The notes beneath the pieces were generated by a model that made no database searches, was not told the DNA's origin, and saw nothing but the letters and a program-made list of their open reading frames with translations. From Elusimicrobiales bacterium (lineage in GTDB: Bacteria > Elusimicrobiota > Elusimicrobia > Elusimicrobiales > Elusimicrobiaceae): a stretch of 64,000 bases of DNA. Shown piece by piece: positions 9,608 to 18,275 of this stretch; positions within the stretch are counted from its first letter, which is position 1; every line of letters begins with the position of its first letter. The translations under genes and the position numbers were made by a program. The stretch is taken from contig JBAZJT010000015.1 in the NCBI GenBank assembly GCA_041651175.1, forward strand, positions 3,812 to 67,811, given 5' to 3'.

Positions 9608-12600
9608 TTTATTATCACCAGCTTTATAATCTTCTTCTCGGAGCCGGAGGTTATCAGCGCCAGATAAACGCCGCTGGCGACCTGCCTGCCGCTGCGGTTC
9701 TTGCCGTCCCAGACGGCGGCGCCGCTGGCGTCGGCGTTGGTTTCATGCAGAAGCTCGCCGGTATAGGTGTATATCCTGACATTGGCCGACGCGGTAAGGT
9801 TGCGGAAAGTGAATGCCTTGCCAGGCGCGCGCAGCGGGCGCAGCGGATTGGGGCCCACGGTTACGTTGGCAAGCGAGGATTCCGCCGCTCCGGTCATAAG
9901 CTGGAACACGGACAGGTGGCAGGCGTCCATATCCGCCGTTTTCGCGGTTTTGTCCTTGTTGGTGGCGAAAGGCGACCATTCGGAATGCGCCGTGTCGTAA
10001 TACGCGCCGGCAAGGCTGCTTCCGTCGGAAGAACCGATATCCAGCCCGTTGTAGTTGAAGGAAATATTGAGGCAGCCGTAAGGCTGCATGGCGGCGCGGC
10101 TGGCCTGGTCATAGGATTCTATCTGCACCGCCAGCGGCTGTGGCAGCGCGACCAGTTTTCCCGTGCCCGGGGGAACCGACACCGGCGTGTTCACCGCCAC
10201 TATGGCGGGGGTCAGGAATGTGTTTGCGCGTATCGTTATGGTGATGCGTCCGAAATGTATAACGGTTTCAACGCCGGGCTGCACCTGATACTCCGTGGGC
10301 GCCACCAGGGTTGAGATAAAAATATCGTAATCCGACGGTGTCCCGTCCCAGTTCACCGCGCGCGCGGCCATGTAGACCATGCCGCCCAGCAGCCCGGTGA
10401 TGCTGACCGAAGATGTGTTGGCCGCCGTCAGTGTTTCCGTTGATTCGTAAAGCCGCCAGTACTTGATTTCGTAGGCCGTGCCGTCCGGGTTGCCGTTGGC
10501 GTTCCAGCTTACCGTGGCGGAACTGGACCACAGCGCGTCCACCGCGAAGCCGGTAGGCGGCATCGCCAGCGTGTGGAATGTTATCGTTGCGGACTGGGTG
10601 GAGCCCGCCGCGTTGTAGCATTCCGCGTAGCGGGTGTAGGTGGTGTTTGGCGCAAGCGCGGCGTTTATCCAGTATGTCGTGCCGGATGGCAGGTTATTGG
10701 ACAGCACCCCGGTGTCGCTGTATACGCGATACTGTTCGAACAGCGCCTGCACCTGCCATTGCAGCGTCGCGGAAGAGGGATTTACCGCCGCCGTTGACAG
10801 AATCAGGTTCGCGGGCACCGGCATATAGACGGTCAGAGTGGACACCGCCGCGCTGAAATCCGAATAAACCCCGTCGTGATTTTGCGCGCGGACTTTCAGA
10901 TAATAGGTGGCGTTGGGCGTCAGTCCCGTAGTCAGCGAGGGGGCCGCGCCGGTGGAGATGGACAGCTTTTCGCTGAAATCGGAGTGTGTGTCGTACCACA
11001 CCTCGTAAGCCGTGCCTGAGGGGTTGCCGTTGCCGCTCCAGGTGAATGTGAAGGAACTCATCCACACGCTGGAAAACGCCGCCGCCGACGGCGGCATCGC
11101 CGCGGTGTATGCGGTTACAAACGGCGACAGCACCGAGCCGGAACTGTTCCAGCATTCCGCCCTGCGGGTGTAGGGCGCGTTGACGCTTAGCGGGTCTTCC
11201 GCCCAGAAGGTGGTTCCAGCCGGCAGATTGTTGGCCACAATGCCGCCGGTGTCTGTGTAAATGCGGTAATGCTCGTAGCTGGCGCCGTCTGCCTGCCAGC
11301 GCCAGGTTATGGACGACGGGTTCACCGCCGCGGTTGACAGCGTAATCCCCAGCGGCGCGGGTGGATGGGGAGTGGTGGTGGATGTTGTCGCGCTGAAATC
11401 CGAGAAAATCCCGTCCCCGTTCTGGGCGCGGACTCTGGCGTAATATGTTGTGTCCGCGTCCAGCCCCGGAATTTCCGCATAGACGCCGCCGGTGGACACG
11501 GTTATGCTGCCGCCGAAATCGGAGGCGGTGCTGTACCACAGTTCGTACCAGGTGCCGTCGGGGTTGGTGTTGGCGGACCAGCTCAGCGCGGCGGAACTGG
11601 GCCACACCCCGTCAAAAATCAGCGATGCGGGCGGATTGGCCAGAGTGCGTATAGTCAGCGCAAGCGACTGTGTGGAGCCGGAGGCGTTCCAGCAGTCGGC
11701 CTGGCGGGTGTAGGTGGTGTTGGGCGTCAGCCCGGTCTCCGGCCAGAAAGTCGTCCCCGCGGGGAGATTGTCCACCACAATCCCGGCGGTGTCGGTATAA
11801 AGCCGGTAATGCTCGTATTTGGCCTGCCCGATTGTCCAAGCCCATGTTATGGAGGAGATGTTCACCGCCGCCGTTGAAAGCGCCAGCCCGGAAGGTGGCG
11901 GAGGCGCGGTAAGCGTGGATATGGTGCTGGAGAATACCGAATACAGCCCGTCCCAGTTCTCTGCGCGGATTTTGACGTAGTAGGTGGTGTCGCTGTTCAG
12001 CCCCGAAAGCAGCGCGGAAACCGCCGATGTGGCAATGGTTATCTTTTCGCCGAAGTCGCTGTGGCTGTCGTACCAGACTTCATACAACGTGCCGGAGGGG
12101 TTGCCGTTTGCGTTCCATGCCACCGTTGCGGAACTCATCCAGACATAGGCAAATCCCGGCACGTCCGGAGGCGCGGCCAGAGTGTGTATGGTTACTTGTA
12201 GCGAGGAGGTGGAGCCTGTCTCGTTCCAGCATTCGGCATGGCGGGTGTAGGTGGTGTTGGGCGTCAGCGGCGTTTCAATCCAGAAAGTGGTCCCCGCAGG
12301 CAGATTGTTTATAACCGCGGTGCCGCTGCCGTCTTTCAGGCGGTACTGCTCAAATTGGGCGGTAACCGTCCATGCCCATGTAACAGACGAGATATTGACC
12401 GCCGCTGTTGACAGCACAAGGTCCGCGGGCGGCGGCAGGTATGGCGTGGTTGTGGATATCGGAGTGTCAAAATCGGAATAAACGCCGTCGTAATTCTGCG
12501 CGCGGATTTTAAGGTAATAGGTGGTTTCCTGCAGCAGGCCGGTTATGTTCCTGGGCGATTCATAAGGATACACCCGCGTGGAATCGCTGAAGTTGGAATA

Positions 12601-13089
12601 TGTGCTGTACCACAGGTCGTAAAGCGTTCCGTTTGGATTGTTGTTATAAGCCCAGCTTACCGTCATGGAGCTTGGCAGCACTTCTGTGAACGCAAAGCCG
12701 GTGGGCGGCGCGGCAAGCGTGCGCGCAATGCCCAGATACACCCAGTCGCTGTGTTCGGTGCCGGAGGTGGCCATGACGCGGTATGCGTGTGCCGTGTTGG
12801 GGGTAAGATCCGACCCGCAGCCTCCCGCGCCAAACAGCATGTTGAGCCCGGTGGTGGAGCATGAGGATATCGCGGTGCTGTAACCGTCGGTGGAGTCCTG
12901 CACGGTGTACCAGGTGTCCGGCGGGTTTGTGCCGGCGCCCCAGGTTACCGTGGTGCTGCTATAGCCTATGGTTGAAAAGGTCGGCACCGGCGGGCCGATG
13001 GACGAGAGGACCTTTGGCGGCATCAAGGCCGCCGCCGGCGCGCAGGCCAGCGGCAACGCAAGACTTAGTGCCAGTAAAGTCCGTCTCAT
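9604..13089 (-). CDS. Large secreted fibronectin-type-III repeat protein with type IX-like C-terminal domain
   Basis: 1161 residues with signal peptide RTLLALSLALPLACAPAAAL. About ten FN3-like modules alternate between two recognisable types. One type begins with LSTAAVNISSxTWxW and contains NNLPAGTTFW. The other contains SSxTVSWNANGNPSGTxYEVWY and TTYYVKIRAQNxDGxYSDF. After a non-repeated segment (about residues 940-1080) the final 80 residues, from NPLRPLRAPGKAFTFRNL to EKKIIKLVIIK, match the FlgD-Ig/sorting-domain pattern with VASGVYLALI. Likely a surface or secreted adhesive protein. It lies 24 nt downstream of the STAS gene and is coupled to the downstream PorV-like gene. The near-identical repeats suggest internal duplication. 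Confidence 0.85.
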   Translation of the reverse strand: MRRTLLALSLALPLACAPAAALMPPKVLSSIGPPVPTFSTIGYSSTTVTWGAGTNPPDTWYTVQDSTDGYSTAISSCSTTGLNMLFGAGGCGSDLTPNTAHAYRVMATSGTEHSDWVYLGIARTLAAPPTGFAFTEVLPSSMTVSWAYNNNPNGTLYDLWYSTYSNFSDSTRVYPYESPRNITGLLQETTYYLKIRAQNYDGVYSDFDTPISTTTPYLPPPADLVLSTAAVNISSVTWAWTVTAQFEQYRLKDGSGTAVINNLPAGTTFWIETPLTPNTTYTRHAECWNETGSTSSLQVTIHTLAAPPDVPGFAYVWMSSATVAWNANGNPSGTLYEVWYDSHSDFGEKITIATSAVSALLSGLNSDTTYYVKIRAENWDGLYSVFSSTISTLTAPPPPSGLALSTAAVNISSITWAWTIGQAKYEHYRLYTDTAGIVVDNLPAGTTFWPETGLTPNTTYTRQADCWNASGSTQSLALTIRTLANPPASLIFDGVWPSSAALSWSANTNPDGTWYELWYSTASDFGGSITVSTGGVYAEIPGLDADTTYYARVRAQNGDGIFSDFSATTSTTTPHPPAPLGITLSTAAVNPSSITWRWQADGASYEHYRIYTDTGGIVANNLPAGTTFWAEDPLSVNAPYTRRAECWNSSGSVLSPFVTAYTAAMPPSAAAFSSVWMSSFTFTWSGNGNPSGTAYEVWYDTHSDFSEKLSISTGAAPSLTTGLTPNATYYLKVRAQNHDGVYSDFSAAVSTLTVYMPVPANLILSTAAVNPSSATLQWQVQALFEQYRVYSDTGVLSNNLPSGTTYWINAALAPNTTYTRYAECYNAAGSTQSATITFHTLAMPPTGFAVDALWSSSATVSWNANGNPDGTAYEIKYWRLYESTETLTAANTSSVSITGLLGGMVYMAARAVNWDGTPSDYDIFISTLVAPTEYQVQPGVETVIHFGRITITIRANTFLTPAIVAVNTPVSVPPGTGKLVALPQPLAVQIESYDQASRAAMQPYGCLNISFNYNGLDIGSSDGSSLAGAYYDTAHSEWSPFATNKDKTAKTADMDACHLSVFQLMTGAAESSLANVTVGPNPLRPLRAPGKAFTFRNLTASANVRIYTYTGELLHETNADASGAAVWDGKNRSGRQVASGVYLALITSGSEKKIIKLVIIK

Positions 13090-13113
13090 ACGCCGGTCCG
13101 CTCTCCGGCGGGG

Positions 13114-13485
13114 TCAGCCGTTTTTCACCCGTTTCTGAATGCTGTCGTAATAGCGGTCCGCCTCTTCCACGCTGGTGAATATGGAATCGTCGTCTATGGC
13201 GTTGGCGATTTCAAAAACCTTTTTTATCTGCGGCTGAAGGTTTGTCAGCATAAGAAGGCCGCCGGAGGCTTTCATGTCTTTTATTCCCTTGAACACAGCG
13301 CGCAGCCCCATGCTGCTGATATAGTCCAGCAGCGTCATGTCCAGCAGCACCGCGCTGGCGCGGTTTTTAAGAAGCAGGCCAAGCTGCTGTTCAAGCTGCT
13401 GGTATGTCCCCGTGTCCAGTTTGCCGATAAGCGACACTTCAAACACTCCGACCCTTCGCTCGGATGATTTCATTACAAGGCTCAT
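13114..13485 (-). CDS. STAS-domain anti-sigma factor antagonist (SpoIIAA/RsbV type)
   Basis: 123 residues, essentially a single STAS domain. The phosphorylatable serine is expected in DYISSMGLRAVFKG (around residues 61-62), preceded by the LLDMTLLDY strand typical of SpoIIAA/RsbV. In partner-switching systems the unphosphorylated protein binds an RsbW-like kinase and frees a target sigma factor or other effector. The start overlaps the stop of the upstream phosphatase/kinase gene by 4 nt (13482-13485), so the two are almost certainly a functional module. The C-terminus ends with a charged helix (EEADRYYDSIQKRVKNG). Confidence 0.9.
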   Translation of the reverse strand: MSLVMKSSERRVGVFEVSLIGKLDTGTYQQLEQQLGLLLKNRASAVLLDMTLLDYISSMGLRAVFKGIKDMKASGGLLMLTNLQPQIKKVFEIANAIDDDSIFTSVEEADRYYDSIQKRVKNG

Positions 13486-15806
13486 TGTATTTCCCTCCCC
13501 ATGCAGACTGTGGTTATGTTCATGCCGCCGTTGCGGCGGTATCTCATGCTTGAAGACAGTTTCCTCACCAGTTTCAGCCCGGCCCCGCCTTCTGCGCGGT
13601 CGCGCGGGGGTTTATCTGCGCCGGCGCACGCGGATGCCGGATCAAAAGGAGTTCCCGTGTCGGAAACCTCTATGATTATGTCCCCCCCCGCCAGCTCCAC
13701 CCGGATGAACACCTCGCCTCTGGCGCCGCCGTAGGCGTATTTTATCCCGTTGGTGGCCAGTTCCTCCGCGACCAGTCTGGCCTCTCCCGCAGCATCGCCG
13801 GAGACCGAGTTGACGCTGAAAAACCCGTCCAGTTCCTCCAGCAGCCGCACGGTTTCCGTCATGTCGTTTTTGAGGACAAGCGACAGAACCGCCTTGCTGT
13901 CGCCGCCGCGGCGCAGCACCAGCGCCGTCATGTCGTCAAACTGCGGCGCGTTTCCGGCAAAGCCATGCGCCGCCTGGAACATGCGGTTCAAAATATGCTC
14001 CGGGCTGCCGCCGGGGACCTTGCCGGCCAGGGCAAGCAGCCGCTCCTCGCTGAATATCTCGCCGGCCTCGTTCTGGCTTTCGGTGATGCCGTCGGTGTAA
14101 AGGACCAGCGCGTTGCCGTCGTGCATGGCCGCGGCGCCTGTTTTGTATACGGCGCGCTCGTCCAGCCCCAGCGGCTTGCCCGGCGGAACCGTCAGGAATT
14201 CCACGGTGCTGTCCTTTATAAACAGCGGCGGCGGATGGCCCGCGTTGGAAAATTTCAACTCGCCGGAGCCTGTGTCCAGCGTGGCGCAGAAAACGGTGGC
14301 GAACATCATCATGTCGTTGCCGGGGGCCAGCTCCTCGTTGGCCAGGCGCAGTATTTCGGACGGGTACAGCGTGCGCAGCGCCGCCGCGCGCAGCGCGGTT
14401 TTTGCCGCTGCCATGAAAAGCGCCGCCGGCATGCCCTTGCCGGACACGTCGCCTATGGCGATAAACAGCCGGCTGTCGTCCGGCATGAAAAAGTCGTAGA
14501 AGTCTCCGCCCACGGTTTTTGCCGGCTCCAGCGCCGCCCCCAGCGAGAATCCGGGGCCGCAGGGCGCCTGTTTGGGCAGCAGGCTGGTTTGTATGGCGCG
14601 GGCGATTTCAAGCTCGCTTTCCATTTTCTGGCGGGCGGTGGCCTCGCCTTCCAGCGCGCGGATGTACTGCTGTATGTCCCTGCGCATGTTCTCAAAGGAG
14701 CGCGACAATTCGCCCACTTCGTCCTGAGAGTCATGCGTTTTAAGCGGCGCGTCAAAATTTCCTTTGGCTATTTCAGCCGTCTGCAGCGAAAGCGTTTTCA
14801 GCGGCACCGTCAGGCTGGACGAGATTTTGAACACCGCCGCAAAAAGCAGCAGGAACCCCGCCAGGCCTATGAGCAGCGCGTGCTTTTCCAGCGCGTTCAG
14901 CTTTGCAAACAGCGCGCTTTCCGGCGCGGCTATGGCCAAAGTCCAGCCGTTGGACATCGGCGCGTAATAAACCCATGCAGGGCCGCCGGGGCCGGAGGCG
15001 ACGCGCTCCAGTCCTTCCTCTCCGGCCAGCATTTTCGCCGCCAGCGCGGCAATCCGGGAGTCCTTGCGCGCGGCGGCAAGCTCAAAGACCGTCTTGCAGC
15101 CGGAATGCGTCGTCTCCGCTATTATCACCCCTGTGGACGAGAGCAGAAAGCCGTAATAGCCCGGGTCCGAGGCGGTTATGGCCGCCAGCTCCGCCGACAG
15201 CCACTCAAAAGACACGTCGGAGGTTATCACCCCGGCAAAGGTTTTTTTCCCCGATTTCAGCCCGTAAAACGGCGCGCTGTAGGTGAACATCAACGTGTCG
15301 CCGCCGCCTTCGTCAAAATACGGCTCGCTCCAGACGGAGCCGTTTTTCAGCCGGGGCTGCGCGTACCAGTCTTTTTCGGTGTACCGGTATTTCGGGGGAA
15401 CGAGCTGCTTGACGGATATTTTTCCGCTGCTGCGGCTGGCGTAGGGCGCGAAATATTTCCGCCCTTCGGAAAAGCCGTAAGGTTCAAACGCGGCGGCGGC
15501 GCCAAACACGGCGTCGTTGGCGGACACCATGCCGGAGAGGGCGCGCTCCAGATTGTCCTGCGGGAGCTTTGTTTTCTCCAGCAGCCGCGCAAGCTGGTAT
15601 GGCGCCGCCTGAACGCCGTACAAAACGCCGTCTATGCGGTTGCGCGCCACGCGCATGTTTATTTTCATGTCGTGGCGCAGATCCGCTACCAGTTCCTGCT
15701 TGACTATGCGGAACCCGTTCCAGAACGCCGCGGCAAAAACCGCCGCCGCCGCGGCGAAAATAACGGCCCCCATTTTGAGGGCGAGTCTTTTGCGGATAAA
15801 TCCCAT
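13482..15806 (-). CDS. Membrane PP2C phosphatase with Cache, HAMP and C-terminal RsbW-like ATPase domains
   Basis: About 774 residues from the ATG at 15806. Order: a membrane helix (GAVIFAAAAAVFAAAFW), a Cache-type sensor domain, a second helix (HALLIGLAGFLLLFAAVF), HAMP, and a coiled stretch. A SpoIIE/RsbU PP2C domain follows (GGDFYDFF, AIGDVSGKGMPAALFMA, NAGHPPPLFI, ALVLYTDGITES, FDDMTALVL). The last part is a GHKL ATPase with EELATNGIKYAYGG, EVSDTGTPFDP and GGAGLKLVRKL. Extracytoplasmic input could thus set both phosphatase and kinase activity towards the STAS protein encoded just downstream. An alternative TTG start at 15857 has a good AAGGAG site; a CATAAT box 6 nt before the ATG favours 15806. 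The start remains uncertain. Confidence 0.88.
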   Translation of the reverse strand: MGFIRKRLALKMGAVIFAAAAAVFAAAFWNGFRIVKQELVADLRHDMKINMRVARNRIDGVLYGVQAAPYQLARLLEKTKLPQDNLERALSGMVSANDAVFGAAAAFEPYGFSEGRKYFAPYASRSSGKISVKQLVPPKYRYTEKDWYAQPRLKNGSVWSEPYFDEGGGDTLMFTYSAPFYGLKSGKKTFAGVITSDVSFEWLSAELAAITASDPGYYGFLLSSTGVIIAETTHSGCKTVFELAAARKDSRIAALAAKMLAGEEGLERVASGPGGPAWVYYAPMSNGWTLAIAAPESALFAKLNALEKHALLIGLAGFLLLFAAVFKISSSLTVPLKTLSLQTAEIAKGNFDAPLKTHDSQDEVGELSRSFENMRRDIQQYIRALEGEATARQKMESELEIARAIQTSLLPKQAPCGPGFSLGAALEPAKTVGGDFYDFFMPDDSRLFIAIGDVSGKGMPAALFMAAAKTALRAAALRTLYPSEILRLANEELAPGNDMMMFATVFCATLDTGSGELKFSNAGHPPPLFIKDSTVEFLTVPPGKPLGLDERAVYKTGAAAMHDGNALVLYTDGITESQNEAGEIFSEERLLALAGKVPGGSPEHILNRMFQAAHGFAGNAPQFDDMTALVLRRGGDSKAVLSLVLKNDMTETVRLLEELDGFFSVNSVSGDAAGEARLVAEELATNGIKYAYGGARGEVFIRVELAGGDIIIEVSDTGTPFDPASACAGADKPPRDRAEGGAGLKLVRKLSSSMRYRRNGGMNITTVCMGREIQ

Positions 15807-15903
15807 CACGGCATTATGGTAGCAAAAAAAACGCCTGTTTTTGCAGTTGCCCGACAATACCCTGCTCCTTGCTTTTCAAAAGGCGGGGCGTGTGGAGAGG
15901 CCC

Positions 15904-15932
15904 TTGCGGGAACGGGTATCGCGCTGTATACT
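15904..15932 (+). promoter_or_regulatory. Promoter of the secreted hydrolase gene
   Basis: A -35 TTGCGG (15904-15909), 17-nt spacer and -10 TATACT (15927-15932) lie 7 nt before the ATG at 15940. The predicted transcription start coincides with the start codon, and no Shine-Dalgarno is present. Confidence 0.55.
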
Positions 15933-15939
15933 GGAAACT

Positions 15940-16752
15940 ATGAAAGCCATCTTTGCCGTTCTGTTTGCCTGTCAATTCCCGGCATGCGGATTAGCCTGGA
16001 GCGGCGACTTGTCTTCCTTTGAAATCAAGTCTTCCGAGGCTCCTCAGGTCCCGGAGCCTTCCGGCAGCGAAAGCCAGGATGAATACGAGACCAGTTCCGC
16101 AAAGAGCGGCTGGTCAAAACTGGCCGCCGGAGCGTGGATGATGGGCGGCTCCGGTTCCGCGCTTCTCATAGCATTTCCCGGCTACAGCGTGCAGGAGGCG
16201 GGCGCCAAGAATTGGGCGGCGGCAGTGGCCAAAGGCAGGGACTATGGCGGCGTTGTGACATTGCTGGGGCCCAACAAGCCCGGTTATTCCAACGATGAAC
16301 TGAACGCCGCCAACAAAGCGCTGGTGAAAAAAATAAGGGAGCTGAGGCCCTCGGCGATAACCATAGTCGCCCATTCCAGCGGCGGTTTTGTCGCCAACGA
16401 GTTTTTTTCCATGTTCGGCGGGGAGGAGGCAGCAGGCAAGACAGCCTATTACAATCTTGACGGCGCGTTCTGCTCCAGATGCGCGTCCATTAAAGAGCGG
16501 CATTCCGGTTTCGCTTATAAGTGCGTGAGCGCGCGTCAGGGAAATTTGGTGTCGCCAAATGCGGGGTCTTCAAAACGTTGCGGCAGCGGCCATTACAAGC
16601 TGGTGGACGCGAGTTCCGGCTGCAGCGGCAAATGGTGCCTGCATGCCTGGCTTATCAACCGGCGCGCCGCAAAAATCAACGCCGACCGCCCGGGCATAGA
16701 AACCTATTACCGCGACCCGGATATAAAAGCCTATACGGATTATCTGGACTGA
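15940..16752 (+). CDS. Secreted alpha/beta-hydrolase-like protein of unknown substrate
   Basis: 270 residues with signal peptide MKAIFAVLFACQFPACGLAW. The serine-hydrolase nucleophile elbow appears as TIVAHSSGGFVANEF, a variant of GxSxG with His at the first position. A candidate acid follows in AYYNLDGAF and a candidate catalytic His in KWCLHAWLIN. Several cysteines (CSRCAS, YKCVS, RCGSG, SGCSGKWC) suggest disulfides, consistent with export. An N-terminal segment rich in Ser/Glu precedes the domain. The family could not be named beyond the fold-level guess. It is convergent with the MFS gene and divergent from the phosphatase gene. Confidence 0.7.
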   Translation: MKAIFAVLFACQFPACGLAWSGDLSSFEIKSSEAPQVPEPSGSESQDEYETSSAKSGWSKLAAGAWMMGGSGSALLIAFPGYSVQEAGAKNWAAAVAKGRDYGGVVTLLGPNKPGYSNDELNAANKALVKKIRELRPSAITIVAHSSGGFVANEFFSMFGGEEAAGKTAYYNLDGAFCSRCASIKERHSGFAYKCVSARQGNLVSPNAGSSKRCGSGHYKLVDASSGCSGKWCLHAWLINRRAAKINADRPGIETYYRDPDIKAYTDYLD

Positions 16753-16814
16753 CAGGGCGGCGGCTTGCCGTTGCGGAGTGCTGCTTGAGTCCGGTGAAAT
16801 AACAACCGCCGCGC

Positions 16815-18275
16815 CTATTGCCTGCCGGACTCGTGAACCTGGATCTTTTTGCGCAGCGCCAGCAGGCCGAACGGCGTTATCAGCGCCATGGCCCCCACCA
16901 TAAGCCACAACATTTCCGAGTTGCGCGGGCCTGTCGCGGGGCAGTATTTCGCCAGCATCGCGCCGCTCATCATTCCCACAAAGAATTTCGCTGCAAAAAA
17001 CGGCAGCGTGGACAGCGCCATATACGACGCCTCCTGCCCCTTGGGCGCTATGGCGGCGGTATACTCGTAAAGCCTGGGCGACCAGAACGCTTCGCCTATG
17101 GAATAAACCACCATCGCCAGCGGAATGGCTATATAGAGCGGGTTGACAATATCCCCCGGCATGTTTAGCCATGTTTTCGCTATAAGATGGCCCAGCCAGC
17201 CCTGCGCCGCCGCGTGGAACCATTCCGGCGGCATGGCCATGAAAAACACCGACAGCGCCGATATGAGGCTGCCGAATATCACCATTTTATAGGCGGCGAT
17301 TTTCTGCGTCAGCGCGCCCACTATCGGCACCAGGATGATGACGCATACCGGGTTTATCACCCAGAACAATCTGCCCACCGGCGCGCCGTCGCCAAGCTCC
17401 CGCAGGCAGTATTTCGGGAAGGTGTAGCACAGGTGGTAGTATATCAGCTTGACCCCCACCACCAGCGACAGGAACACCAGGAATTTATGGAAAGCCGGCT
17501 GTTTCCACACATCCGCCAGTATTCTGAAAGTGTTCGCCGCCGCCGCGCGCGCCCTGCCCGCCAGCGCGGAGGCCGCGTCCTGCTCCTGCGGCCGTTCTGT
17601 TTCCGGCGGGGCGATGACCACGCCCTCGTCTGTTGCCTCCACGCCGTTTCTAAGGAAAAACAGTATCAGCATGGCCGGAATGGTTACCACCGCTGCCCAT
17701 AAAAATATCATGCGGTACGCGCTCATGGGAATATTCAGCACCGGCATGATGTAGACGCCATGCTCGCCGATTCTGCCGCGGATGAAATCCAGCATCCAGC
17801 CCGCTATGGCAAAGCCCAGGTTCATAATCGCGTAGTAAAGCGAGAACGCTATTGACCGCTGCGGCGTGCTGGAAAACCGCCTTACCGCCGCGTTCATCAC
17901 CGGCGAGGTCATGGACAACCCCACCGCCATCAGGAACAGCCCGAAGGGAATGACCAGCCATTTCACCGTTACAAAAGCCAGCAGGAATCGGCAGGCCAGG
18001 CAAATGCCGAAACCTATCATGAAGGTGCTGCGTATGCCGATGGCGTCCGCGAAAGAGCCCGACAGCATCAGCGAAACCGACATCACCGTTGACCATATCG
18101 CTATCATGGAGCCGGCTTTCACATCGCTCATTCCCAGGTCGGCGGACAGCCACAGCACCAGCGTGGAGTTCATCACCCCGTAGGCGACTATTTCCAGCAT
18201 ATACGCGGCGTAGGTGGCCCACAGCTCGCGCGGGGCGGTTTTGAGGACGGTGAACTTTTCAATGAATTTGCGCAT
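16815..18275 (-). CDS. Major facilitator superfamily transporter
   Basis: 486 residues with about 12 hydrophobic helices. Visible MFS features include helix 1 starting at ELWATYAAYMLEIVAYGVM, a short loop with DLGMSDVKAGS, and the SGSFADAIGIRSTFM region corresponding to motif A. The long central cytoplasmic loop is charged (about residues 205-245). The gene starts 17 nt inside the end of the OPT transporter gene and lies in a peptidase-OPT-MFS operon, so peptide or amino-acid transport is the likely role. The exact substrate cannot be read from sequence. Confidence 0.85.
   Translation of the reverse strand: MRKFIEKFTVLKTAPRELWATYAAYMLEIVAYGVMNSTLVLWLSADLGMSDVKAGSMIAIWSTVMSVSLMLSGSFADAIGIRSTFMIGFGICLACRFLLAFVTVKWLVIPFGLFLMAVGLSMTSPVMNAAVRRFSSTPQRSIAFSLYYAIMNLGFAIAGWMLDFIRGRIGEHGVYIMPVLNIPMSAYRMIFLWAAVVTIPAMLILFFLRNGVEATDEGVVIAPPETERPQEQDAASALAGRARAAAANTFRILADVWKQPAFHKFLVFLSLVVGVKLIYYHLCYTFPKYCLRELGDGAPVGRLFWVINPVCVIILVPIVGALTQKIAAYKMVIFGSLISALSVFFMAMPPEWFHAAAQGWLGHLIAKTWLNMPGDIVNPLYIAIPLAMVVYSIGEAFWSPRLYEYTAAIAPKGQEASYMALSTLPFFAAKFFVGMMSGAMLAKYCPATGPRNSEMLWLMVGAMALITPFGLLALRKKIQVHESGRQ

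Noticed and set aside
2122..13089. Regular repeats first considered as a CRISPR-like or satellite array
   Set aside because: They are in-frame coding repeats (Kelch and FN3 modules) with no short direct repeat and spacer structure.
15855..15857. TTG start of the phosphatase gene with an AAGGAG site 7 nt upstream
   Set aside because: Not excluded, but the ATG at 15806 gives a typical N-terminus and has a -10-like box 6 nt away, so it was preferred and the alternative noted.
13965..16022. A 685-codon open frame on the plus strand
   Set aside because: It is antisense to the phosphatase gene, whose frame carries clear PP2C and HAMP motifs. Long antisense frames are expected in GC-rich DNA with this codon bias.
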